This document shows positions 1 to 5,257 of a stretch of DNA of 5,317 nt, piece by piece. Each line of letters opens with the position of its first letter. Within the stretch, counting starts at the first letter, position 1. The DNA comes from AC-69 sp036519575. GTDB taxonomy: Bacteria > Actinomycetota > UBA4738 > HRBIN12. The notes beneath the pieces are model-generated. The model saw nothing but the letters and a program-made list of their open reading frames with translations, ran no database searches and was not told the origin of the DNA. The position numbers and the translations under genes were made by a program. The stretch is from the NCBI GenBank assembly GCA_036519575.1, contig DATDKZ010000197.1, positions 1-5,317 on the forward strand, written 5' to 3'.

Positions 1-1115
1 CGATCGCCCGCCTCGAAGACCAGCCCGGCCCGCGGCCGATAGATCCATCGCCGCCCTCGCTGCACCGCCAGCACGAACATTCCGGTCTCCGTCTGGAGCC
101 GGAGTTCGCGGAGGGACTTGCCCTCCGCCGTCGATCCGGCCTCCACGACGGTCTCCGCCCCGGTCTCCTCGGTTTCCTCCAGTGCCATGAGAATCACCGG
201 GTGGAGCTCCTCGCCGTGCTCCACGTACCAGGTCATCTCCCGGGCGGCGTCGGAGACGGCCTCGCTGGCCGCACCGAGGCGGAGCAGCCCACGCAGGTCG
301 TCGGGGTTGCGGGCCTCGGGGCTGGCTCGGAGCACCCAGGACTCCAGCTCGTCGTGCAGCACGTCACTCCGGGCTTCGAGGGTGGCCACCTCGGCGGCCA
401 GGGCCCGGTCGTTGAACAGGAGCGAGGAGTAGGCCAGGCCGACGGCCGCCTCCGAGGAGTTCTTCATCTCCACCAGGATGTCCACCGCCCGGTCCAGCTC
501 GGACAGGGGTGGTGCATCCGTCTCGGGTGCGAGGGGAAGGGGTGGCGCCCCGGCCACCGCCCGGATGAGGTTCACGCCCTCCTCCGGCCCCTGGTACAGC
601 AGCACGTCGCCTTCGGAGACCACGCTGTCGGGCCCGGGGTCGAACTCCCAGTCGTCGCCCCGGCGGACGGCCAGGACCCACATGCCCGTCTCCGTAGGGA
701 GTGACAGGTCTCGGAGGGACGCGCCGACCGCCTGCGACCCCTCGCGGACCTTGACCCGCCCGCACACCTCATCGGCGTGGCGGAGGTCGGCCCGGAGAGC
801 GTCGGGGATCCCCAGCTTCGCCGCCACGACTCGCGCGATGTCGGAGGCAGCGTCCCCGATCTTGTCGATGGCGTTCGCGATCCACAGCACGCTCTCGATG
901 GCCTCGGCGTCCTCCGGGCTCCGGGCGGCCAGGATGGCGAGCGTTCGAAGGCGGCGGAGGTACCCGGCCATCCGCTCCTCGAGCTTCTCCACCTCATCGG
1001 CCATGTCCTCGTCGTTGAAGAAGACCGCCGCATAGGCCACGTCGACCAGGAGCTCTGAGGCATCCTTGGCTTCGACCAGGAGCTCTTTGACGTTCCTCGG
1101 TTCGTTGTCATCCAT
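1..1115 (-). CDS. PhoU/TrkA-C (RCK_C) tandem-domain regulatory protein, C-terminus cut by window edge
   Basis: A frame starting ATG-GAT-GAC at 1115 stays open for 371 codons to the left edge, so the C-terminus is missing. The protein is an internal duplication. Residues ~8-115 form a helical PhoU-like unit (AYAAVFFNDEDMADEVEKLE, 28-47), and ~118-190 an RCK_C/TrkA-C unit (LRDLSLPTETGMWVLAV, 134-150). Residues ~205-302 are a second PhoU-like unit (LAYSSLLFNDRALAAEVATL, 227-246), and 320-371 the start of a second RCK_C (LRELRLQTETGMFVLAV, 335-351). There is no signal peptide or membrane segment, so it is probably cytosolic. RCK_C domains bind small ligands, often nucleotides, in K+ transport regulators. 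PhoU domains are helical bundles that regulate transporters. The start overlaps the stop of the MgtE-like permease by 8 nt, with a G-rich Shine-Dalgarno at 1122-1129, so coupled translation is likely. The inferred role is regulatory partner of that permease. The fold call is strong; the ligand and partner are unproven. Confidence 0.85.
   Translation of the reverse strand, partial: MDDNEPRNVKELLVEAKDASELLVDVAYAAVFFNDEDMADEVEKLEERMAGYLRRLRTLAILAARSPEDAEAIESVLWIANAIDKIGDAASDIARVVAAKLGIPDALRADLRHADEVCGRVKVREGSQAVGASLRDLSLPTETGMWVLAVRRGDDWEFDPGPDSVVSEGDVLLYQGPEEGVNLIRAVAGAPPLPLAPETDAPPLSELDRAVDILVEMKNSSEAAVGLAYSSLLFNDRALAAEVATLEARSDVLHDELESWVLRASPEARNPDDLRGLLRLGAASEAVSDAAREMTWYVEHGEELHPVILMALEETEETGAETVVEAGSTAEGKSLRELRLQTETGMFVLAVQRGRRWIYRPRAGLVFEAGD
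1042..1086 (-). repeat. 15-nt direct repeat inside the PhoU/RCK_C gene
   Basis: TCGACCAGGAGCTCT occurs exactly at 1042-1056 and again at 1072-1086 on the plus strand, 30 nt apart. On the coding strand the copies encode ELLVE (residues 11-15) and ELLVD (residues 21-25), a ten-residue period in the first predicted helix. It could be a recent micro-duplication or chance in a GC-rich amphipathic helix. Confidence 0.6.
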
Positions 1116-2343
1116 TGATGGCCACCCCCAATGTTGCCATAGCGATCAGGACGGCGGCGACTCCGACCAGATCCATGAGGCTGGTGATGATGGGGACGCT
1201 TTGGTTGTCGGGGTCCAGGCCGAATCGGGACGTCACGATGGCCAGGTAGTAGCCGACCCCGATGACCACGGGCAGCGCGAGCACCCCCGCCAGGAGCGTG
1301 CCGACGATCATCGTGCCTGCCCCCGGGTGGGCCAGGCCCGTGAGGTTGGCCAGAACGAGTGCCACGGCCCCGATGAACGTGAAGATGGCCACGCCGAACA
1401 CGATGACCAGCCCGGCGTCGAGGAGGGCCGGCGACTCCGGGAGTCCCCGGGTGGTGATCAGACCCAGCTGGAGCTTGGAGGACAGGCGCGACGACAGGAT
1501 CCCTCCGAGCGCGCCGGCCTGCGACACGAACGGCGGGATCAGGATCAGCAAGCCGGGGAGGGCGGTCAGCACCGGCTCCTTCGCCTGGAGCACGGCGCCG
1601 GCCGCGATGTCCAAGAGTGGCGTGAGAAGGATCACCGCGACCATCTCCGCGACGATGCGCCGCACGGGCTTGAGATCCGTCGTGATCGCCCGGACCAGCG
1701 CATAGATGCAGACCACCACGCACACCGCCGCCACGACGGCGTTCACTGCGTGGTTCCGGGTGATGAACGTGGCCAGGAACAGCGTGGGGAGGGTGCCCAT
1801 GTCCCCCAGGGCCGTGACCATCGGGGTCGACACCGCATCCAGGTCATAGCCGCGCCTGTACGAGAGCACCGACAACCCGATCGTGAACAGAAGGATGAAG
1901 GCCGAGCCGAGGGCCCCGCCGACCACCGAGATCGTCACGAAGTCCCATATCGAGATGGACCGCTGACCAAACGCGAGCGTCGCAAACCGAGCCAGGATGG
2001 CCAGCCACAGCGCCGAGGTGAACGTGGTGATCAATGCCACCTCGATGTTCTGGTAGAGGACGCCGTTGCGGTCGAGGGTCACCTCGAACAGACCCGCGTG
2101 GGTGCTCGTGCCCAAGCGCGCCCCGATCGCCCCGAAGATCGTGCCGCGCATCCCCACGGCTGCGGGGATCAGCACCAGGAGCCCGGGAAGTTCCGTGAGC
2201 GTGTTGGTGATATGGCCGAGCGTCAGGCCCGCGACGAAGCTTGCGAGCGTGCTGAGGGTGAGGGCGGCCAGTCCCTGGCGCAGCGTTCGCCTCTCAGCCC
2301 GCAACGAGGACCACAGGCGCCGAGCACGACGTGGGAACGCCAT
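1108..2343 (-). CDS. MgtE/SLC41-type divalent cation permease with two fused MgtE membrane domains
   Basis: A 411-residue, strongly hydrophobic protein with a short basic N-terminal tail (1-22), probably an inner-membrane Mg2+ or other divalent cation transporter. Two homologous halves are visible. LPGLLVLIPAAVGMRG (52-67) matches LPGLLILIPPFVSQAG (262-277), each followed by a small-residue and SRL/ARL segment. GYDLDAVSTPMVT (165-177) matches GLDPDNQSVPIIT (375-387); the second has the DPDN/P/T/D pattern of MgtE pore helices. This duplication resembles SLC41 proteins and the archaeal permeases of COG1824, whereas classical bacterial MgtE has one five-helix domain per chain. The cytosolic MgtE-N and CBS domains that gate classical MgtE are absent. 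The next gene, a PhoU/RCK_C protein, overlaps by 8 nt and may fill that role. The ATG at 2343 is poorly placed relative to the nearest Shine-Dalgarno (16 nt away), but no better in-frame start is seen. The substrate is inferred. Confidence 0.88.
   Translation of the reverse strand: MAFPRRARRLWSSLRAERRTLRQGLAALTLSTLASFVAGLTLGHITNTLTELPGLLVLIPAAVGMRGTIFGAIGARLGTSTHAGLFEVTLDRNGVLYQNIEVALITTFTSALWLAILARFATLAFGQRSISIWDFVTISVVGGALGSAFILLFTIGLSVLSYRRGYDLDAVSTPMVTALGDMGTLPTLFLATFITRNHAVNAVVAAVCVVVCIYALVRAITTDLKPVRRIVAEMVAVILLTPLLDIAAGAVLQAKEPVLTALPGLLILIPPFVSQAGALGGILSSRLSSKLQLGLITTRGLPESPALLDAGLVIVFGVAIFTFIGAVALVLANLTGLAHPGAGTMIVGTLLAGVLALPVVIGVGYYLAIVTSRFGLDPDNQSVPIITSLMDLVGVAAVLIAMATLGVAING
1122..1129 (-). 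promoter_or_regulatory. Ribosome binding site of the PhoU/RCK_C gene
   Basis: On the minus strand GGGGGTGG lies six bases before the ATG at 1115, inside the last codons of the MgtE-like gene. It supports the 1115 start and re-initiation after the upstream stop at 1108-1110. Confidence 0.5.
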
Positions 2344-2386
2344 AACGGCACGCTCATCGCTTCCTTCTCGGGTCCGACAGGGATGG

Positions 2387-2405
2387 CGGGCCGTGGGGCG
2401 GCCCG
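2387..2405 (-). other. Perfect GC hairpin in the leader of the MgtE-like gene
   Basis: CGGGCCG and CGGCCCG form a perfect 7-bp stem around a 5-nt loop. No T-run follows on either strand, so it is not a standard intrinsic terminator. It lies 43 nt upstream of the 2343 start and could be an unusual terminator for the glycosylase gene, an RNA-stabilising 5' hairpin or an attenuator. Confidence 0.45.
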
Positions 2406-2409
2406 AGGC

Positions 2410-2438
2410 AGTATGCGCCCGGACCGCTTGCGAGGCAA
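2410..2438 (-). promoter_or_regulatory. Possible sigma-70-like promoter for the MgtE-like gene
   Basis: On the minus strand TTGCCT (2433-2438) and CATACT (2410-2415) are separated by 17 nt. Each matches four of six consensus bases. This would start transcription near 2403 and give a leader of about 60 nt. The -35 element lies within the palindrome at 2430-2445. The match is weak, and read-through from the upstream glycosylase gene is an alternative. Confidence 0.3.
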
Positions 2439-2445
2439 GCCTCGC
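2430..2445 (-). terminator. Palindrome just after the glycosylase stop, possible weak terminator
   Basis: GCGAGGCAAGCCTCGC is a perfect 16-nt palindrome, beginning three bases past the stop codon at 2449-2451. As RNA it would fold to about six base pairs with a CAAG or CUUG loop. There is no U-tract, so termination would be inefficient. A protein-binding site is also possible. Confidence 0.35.
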
Positions 2446-2448
2446 CCC

Positions 2449-3369
2449 TCAGACCCAGTCGCGGGTGAGGATCAGCCAGAAAGCCAGGCCGGCATAAGGC
2501 CCGTACCGCTTGAACCTGCGGGCAATGGCGGCATCGCTCACGGCCTTCCGCCCAACGTGACGGGCGTAGGCCGGCCGGGTCCAGGAATCGAGGATCAGCC
2601 TGGAATAGCGGCCGAGCGTCAACATGACGTGGGCCGCCGCGTACGGCCCGACCCCCGGGAGCGCCAGGAGTCGCCGCTCGAGCTCCGCGTCGGGGAGATC
2701 CTCTGGCGAGGCCCGCCCAAGGATCTCCAGATCCAGTTCGCCATCGCTGACGGACCGAGCCACCGTGAGCAGGTGCGGGCCTCGATAGCCCGCCCTGACC
2801 ACCCCGCGATAGAAGTCCTCGCTGGCCTCCGCCATGGCCGCGGGGGTGGGGAATGCCCGGCCGTACGGACCGTCGCTCGGCGCGCCCGGGGCGAGCGGGC
2901 CGAGGTGCTCCACCAGGGCTCCGACCATCCGCTTCGTCGCGGACCACGCGCAGTTGGTGGTACAGATGGTCTTGATCACCTCCTCGAACACCGTCGGGCT
3001 CCGGATCATCCGGCCGGCGCCCGAGGTCACCCAGGCGAGGTCGGGGTCGTCCTGCGCCAGCTCGTAGAACCCCGAGAGGTCCGCGTCGAGCCGGAGCACG
3101 TACTCGATCCCGGCGAGTGCCCGGGCCGCCGTACGCTCACTCGGCGCCGATCCGAGGATCGTGACGGATCCCCGCCCATCGCTCCCGTCCGAGACGCTGA
3201 GCGTCCGAGGGCGGGCTCCGCCGATGGGGATGGTGATCTCGAGCGTCCGCGCCTGCTCCTGGAGCAGCATCGGCGGAAGGTCCACGAACCCGTGCGAGTT
3301 CAGCGTCCTCCACAGGTCCACCGGCTCCCCGCCCGCCCCCCGGAGGGGGAACTCAAGCCGGCGAGCCAC
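2449..3369 (-). CDS. AlkA-type HhH-GPD DNA glycosylase (3-methyladenine/8-oxoguanine glycosylase family)
   Basis: A 306-residue protein, about the usual length for AlkA/OGG-like enzymes, which cut damaged bases from DNA as the first step of base excision repair. Residues 1-115 look like the N-terminal domain (LEFPLRGAGGEPVDLWRTL, 5-23; HGFVDLPPMLL, 26-36). Helical segments follow (SPTVFEEVIKTICTTNCAWS, 124-143). The helix-hairpin-helix is LPGVGPYAA at 237-245, and the expected catalytic Asp is D261 in LILDSW. The position of the OGG1 catalytic lysine is Tyr243, so a monofunctional glycosylase without lyase activity is expected. There is no C-terminal four-cysteine cluster of the EndoIII/MutY kind. 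The start is GTG at 3367-3369, chosen because the N-terminal domain needs these residues; no strong Shine-Dalgarno is visible. It overlaps the CGNR gene by 17 nt, implying coupled translation. The substrate (alkylated or oxidised base) cannot be read from sequence. Confidence 0.87.
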   Translation of the reverse strand: MARRLEFPLRGAGGEPVDLWRTLNSHGFVDLPPMLLQEQARTLEITIPIGGARPRTLSVSDGSDGRGSVTILGSAPSERTAARALAGIEYVLRLDADLSGFYELAQDDPDLAWVTSGAGRMIRSPTVFEEVIKTICTTNCAWSATKRMVGALVEHLGPLAPGAPSDGPYGRAFPTPAAMAEASEDFYRGVVRAGYRGPHLLTVARSVSDGELDLEILGRASPEDLPDAELERRLLALPGVGPYAAAHVMLTLGRYSRLILDSWTRPAYARHVGRKAVSDAAIARRFKRYGPYAGLAFWLILTRDWV

Positions 3370-3937
3370 CCGCGTGTTGCCGGGCTCGCCAGGCCCGAAC
3401 CTTGTTGCGGTTGCCGCAGGACTGCATGGAACACCACTTGCCGGAGTGGTTCTTCGATCGGTCGTAGAACACGCTGGTGCAGGTGTCGTCGCTGCACTCC
3501 TTGAGGCGCTCCCACGTCCCGTCGAGCTGGGCCAGGAATGCCGCCGCCAGGATGCGCCCCAGCGCTCCCGCGACGCCGGGCGCGGTCGGCTCGATCCGGG
3601 GAGGACTTTCGGGACCGAAATGGAGCTCCAACCCGGCCTCCCGGGCGGCCTCGTCGATGACGGACAGCTCCGCCGCCGTGCGCGCGGCTCCGTTCCACCC
3701 CTCGACCTTCCTGTGCAAGGCCGTGTGGACCAGGGATGCGGATAGCAGCGACGGTTCCGACACGGGCTCGTCCGGTTCGATCAGGCCGTGCTGCACGAAG
3801 AACTCGCGGAGCGACGCCGGGGATGGCGGAAGGCTCATGGGTTCGGATCCACGGTGGTCGTGAACGGAGAGGAAGCTTCGAACGAGCTCCAGGTCACCCG
3901 GCGCGGGAGCGCCTTCGGTGTCTCGTCGCCGTGACAT
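3353..3937 (-). CDS. CGNR zinc-finger (ABATE-domain) putative transcriptional regulator
   Basis: A 194-residue protein of the usual size for this family. Residues ~15-135 match the position and helical character of the ABATE ligand-sensing domain, though its typical N-terminal F-x-N-T motif is altered (SFLSVHDHRG, 21-30). Residues 143-187 carry the CGNR finger: Cys148, Cys153, Cys169 and Cys174 (spacing C-x4-C-x15-C-x4-C), with the name motif CGNR at 174-177 and a basic tail (RNKVRAWRARQ) suited to DNA binding. Family members are thought to be transcription factors, several linked to stress or efflux genes. The ATG at 3937 lies seven bases from a TATCAT box, so the mRNA is probably leaderless. 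Its last 17 nt overlap the glycosylase start, so regulator and repair enzyme are likely co-expressed. Autoregulation at the divergent region 3938-4075 is an inference. Confidence 0.88.
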   Translation of the reverse strand: MSRRRDTEGAPAPGDLELVRSFLSVHDHRGSEPMSLPPSPASLREFFVQHGLIEPDEPVSEPSLLSASLVHTALHRKVEGWNGAARTAAELSVIDEAAREAGLELHFGPESPPRIEPTAPGVAGALGRILAAAFLAQLDGTWERLKECSDDTCTSVFYDRSKNHSGKWCSMQSCGNRNKVRAWRARQHAGGSPA

Positions 3938-3944
3938 GACCAGG

Positions 3945-3973
3945 ATGATACACCGCCGAAAAAGCCTTGACTA
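3945..3973 (-). promoter_or_regulatory. Leaderless promoter of the CGNR regulator
   Basis: On the minus strand the -10 box is TATCAT (3945-3950, five of six consensus) and the -35 is TAGTCA (3968-3973, four of six), with 17 nt between. The -10 box ends seven bases before the A of the ATG at 3937, so transcription should begin at the start codon itself. The stretch is AT-rich compared with its surroundings. Confidence 0.6.
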
Positions 3974-4063
3974 GTTACATCGATGAGGGATAGCCAACGG
4001 ATCGAGGTCGGGGGAGGGCGTGGGGTGGCTCGGGTATGCCGCCGGCCCGACCCGGACCTTGGC

Positions 4064-4069
4064 TAACAT
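4064..4069 (+). promoter_or_regulatory. Leaderless -10 box of the HesB-like gene
   Basis: TAACAT ends six bases before the GTG at 4076, the typical position for a leaderless start. No convincing -35 is seen 16-18 nt upstream. No Shine-Dalgarno precedes the GTG, which fits leaderless translation. Confidence 0.5.
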
Positions 4070-4075
4070 CGATCC

Positions 4076-4357
4076 GTGATCGAGTTCACGGAGTGGGCGA
4101 CACAGATCCTTCAGCGAACCCACGAGGCGGCCCGCCGGTTCAACCCGTCGGCAACGGTCCGACTGTCCCGCGCGGGGAGCGGCGTCCGATTCTCGCTGGC
4201 CGACGAGCCGGGCGATGGCGATCGGCTGGTTCAGGGCGACGGCTTCGAGATCCTAGTTCAGGAGGGCCTCGATGGGACCGTGGACGTCGTCGAGCCGCAC
4301 GACCAGCTGATCCTCCGCCCGCCGGGCTTCGTCGAGCGAAGCGCGCAACGGCCCTGA
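4076..4357 (+). CDS. Small cysteine-free HesB/IscA-like protein
   Basis: A 93-residue cytosolic protein starting at GTG 4076. The order of elements resembles the A-type Fe-S carrier (HesB/IscA) fold: an N-terminal helix (6-22), a strand (ATVRL, 26-30), a turn AGSGVRFSL (33-41) where A-type carriers have GCSG, then acidic DEP, GFEILVQEGLDGTVDVV (56-72), and a final strand (DQLILRPPG, 76-84). A-type carriers need three cysteines, one in the turn and two near the C-terminus. This protein has none, so it should not bind a cluster in the usual way. I recall similar small actinobacterial proteins being annotated as HesB-like, but cannot check. It is divergent from the CGNR gene and followed 30 nt later by cphB, which has its own promoter-like box. 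The fold is a moderate inference; function is unknown. Confidence 0.65.
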   Translation: MIEFTEWATQILQRTHEAARRFNPSATVRLSRAGSGVRFSLADEPGDGDRLVQGDGFEILVQEGLDGTVDVVEPHDQLILRPPGFVERSAQRP

Positions 4358-4381
4358 GGGGGCCCTCGCCGCGGCTACACT
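4354..4381 (+). promoter_or_regulatory. Leaderless promoter of cphB
   Basis: The -10 box TACACT (4376-4381) lies six bases before the ATG at 4388. A weak -35-like CTGAGG (4354-4359, 16-nt spacer) overlaps the stop codon of the preceding gene. This favours ATG 4388 over the in-frame TTG at 4382, which would be directly adjacent to the -10 box. Confidence 0.5.
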
Positions 4382-4387
4382 TTGCCC

Positions 4388-5257
4388 ATGACGGCGTCCC
4401 AGGGCTCTGGCCCGCACCTTCGTCCCGCCGGCGGGGCCGGCCCGGTGATGCTGATCGGCGGAGCTGAGGACAAGCGCCGTGACAAGGCCATCCTGTCCCG
4501 GTTCGTCGCGTTCGCCGGCGGCGCCGAGGCATCGATCGTCGTCGTCTCCACGGCCTCCTCGCTCGGAGACATGGCCACGGAGATCTACCGGGAGCTGTTC
4601 GAGCGACTGGGGGTGTCGAAGGTCACCGGCATCCGGCCCGATGACCGGGAACAGGCCGACGACCCGCAGGTCGCGGCTCCGCTCAGCACCGCGACCGGGG
4701 TGTTCCTGACCGGGGGGAACCAGCTTCGGTTGTCCTCGGCGGTAGGCGGGACGCGGCTGGCGTCGGCGTTGTTCCTGGCGCACGACAGGGGCGCGGTGAT
4801 CGCGGGCACCTCGGCGGGCGCGAGCGCGCTGGCCTCCCACATGATGGCCTTCGGGACGCCGGGGCCCACGCCGAAGAACCGGATGGCCCAACTCTCGGCA
4901 GGCCTGGGACTTCTGGATGGCATCGTGATCGACCAGCACTTCGAGCAGCGAGGCAGGATCGGGCGCCTCCTCTCGGTGATCGCGCACTCTCCTTCGCTCC
5001 TGGGGCTGGGTCTGGACGAGGACACGGCGGGCATCATGTACGCAGACAAGGTCATGGAGGTCGTTGGCCGGGGCGCCGTGACCATCGTCGACGGCTCCCG
5101 CGCCCGCACCGACGCGTACCAGGGGAAGGGCCACCGTCCCCTCATGGTCTCTGGGGTGGTCCTGCACTCGCTGCCCGCGGGGTACTGGTTCGACCTGCGG
5201 TCCCGAACGCTGCTCCCGGGAGACGTTCGGGGAGAGGAACGGGAGGCGTCGGAGTGA
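4388..5257 (+). CDS. cphB: Cyanophycinase (peptidase family S51)
   Basis: A 289-residue protein without signal peptide, the usual length for intracellular cyanophycinase, which cuts cyanophycin (polyaspartate with arginine side groups) into beta-Asp-Arg dipeptides. Visible family features are VMLIGGAEDK (20-29), a flavodoxin-like strand IVVVSTASS (50-58), FLTGGNQLRL (106-115), the nucleophile elbow AGTSAGAS (139-146) with Ser142, DQHFEQRGRIGRLL (182-195) with His184, and GLGLDEDTAGIM (206-217) with Glu211. Ser142, His184 and Glu211 correspond in order and motif to the Ser-His-Glu triad described for Synechocystis CphB. The ATG at 4388 is chosen because of the TACACT box just upstream. The stop is shared with the start of the next gene (GTGA), suggesting a cphB-first operon in which the next product may be cyanophycin synthetase. 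A related S51 peptidase (dipeptidase E-like) is less likely because the GGNQ and DQHF-QRGR motifs are those of cyanophycinase. Confidence 0.93.
   Translation: MTASQGSGPHLRPAGGAGPVMLIGGAEDKRRDKAILSRFVAFAGGAEASIVVVSTASSLGDMATEIYRELFERLGVSKVTGIRPDDREQADDPQVAAPLSTATGVFLTGGNQLRLSSAVGGTRLASALFLAHDRGAVIAGTSAGASALASHMMAFGTPGPTPKNRMAQLSAGLGLLDGIVIDQHFEQRGRIGRLLSVIAHSPSLLGLGLDEDTAGIMYADKVMEVVGRGAVTIVDGSRARTDAYQGKGHRPLMVSGVVLHSLPAGYWFDLRSRTLLPGDVRGEEREASE
5241..5246 (+). promoter_or_regulatory. Ribosome binding site of the gene leaving the right edge
   Basis: GGGAGG lies seven bases before the GTG at 5254, inside the last codons of cphB. It is the clearest Shine-Dalgarno in the window and decides that start. 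Confidence 0.6.

Noticed and set aside
118..1058. Several plus-strand frames across the left kilobase
   Set aside because: All are antisense to the PhoU/RCK_C frame, which is uninterrupted and contains repeated recognisable domains.
572..1723. A 383-codon minus-strand frame with ATG near 1723
   Set aside because: It is a shifted frame across the permease and PhoU/RCK_C genes. The residues are low-complexity Arg/Gly/Pro/Ser-rich and the true frames carry recognisable domains.
2344..2448. M-box or other known Mg2+ riboswitch before the MgtE-like gene
   Set aside because: The gap is only 105 nt, shorter than an M-box, and I do not see its conserved core. Only two simple hairpins are present.
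1066..3504. An 812-codon open frame on the plus strand
   Set aside because: It lies antisense to the permease and glycosylase genes, both of which have clear family motifs. The translation is rich in Arg, Gly, His, Asp and Gln with no domain; long antisense frames are common in GC-rich DNA.
3967..3972. TTGACT on the plus strand as a -35 box
   Set aside because: No reasonable -10 lies 16-18 nt downstream and it is too far from the TAACAT box at 4064. It overlaps the -35 of the opposite-strand promoter.
4356..4367. GAGGG-GG-CCCTC inverted repeat between the HesB-like gene and cphB as a terminator
   Set aside because: The loop would be only two bases, leaving about four pairs, and no T-run follows. 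The stretch also overlaps the stop codon and cphB promoter.
4382..4384. TTG at 4382 as the cphB start
   Set aside because: It adds only two residues and directly abuts the TACACT -10 box, so it would lie upstream of the expected transcription start; ATG at 4388 is better placed.
4253..5167. A 304-codon minus-strand frame opposite cphB
   Set aside because: cphB is unambiguous on the plus strand; the antisense translation has no recognisable domain.
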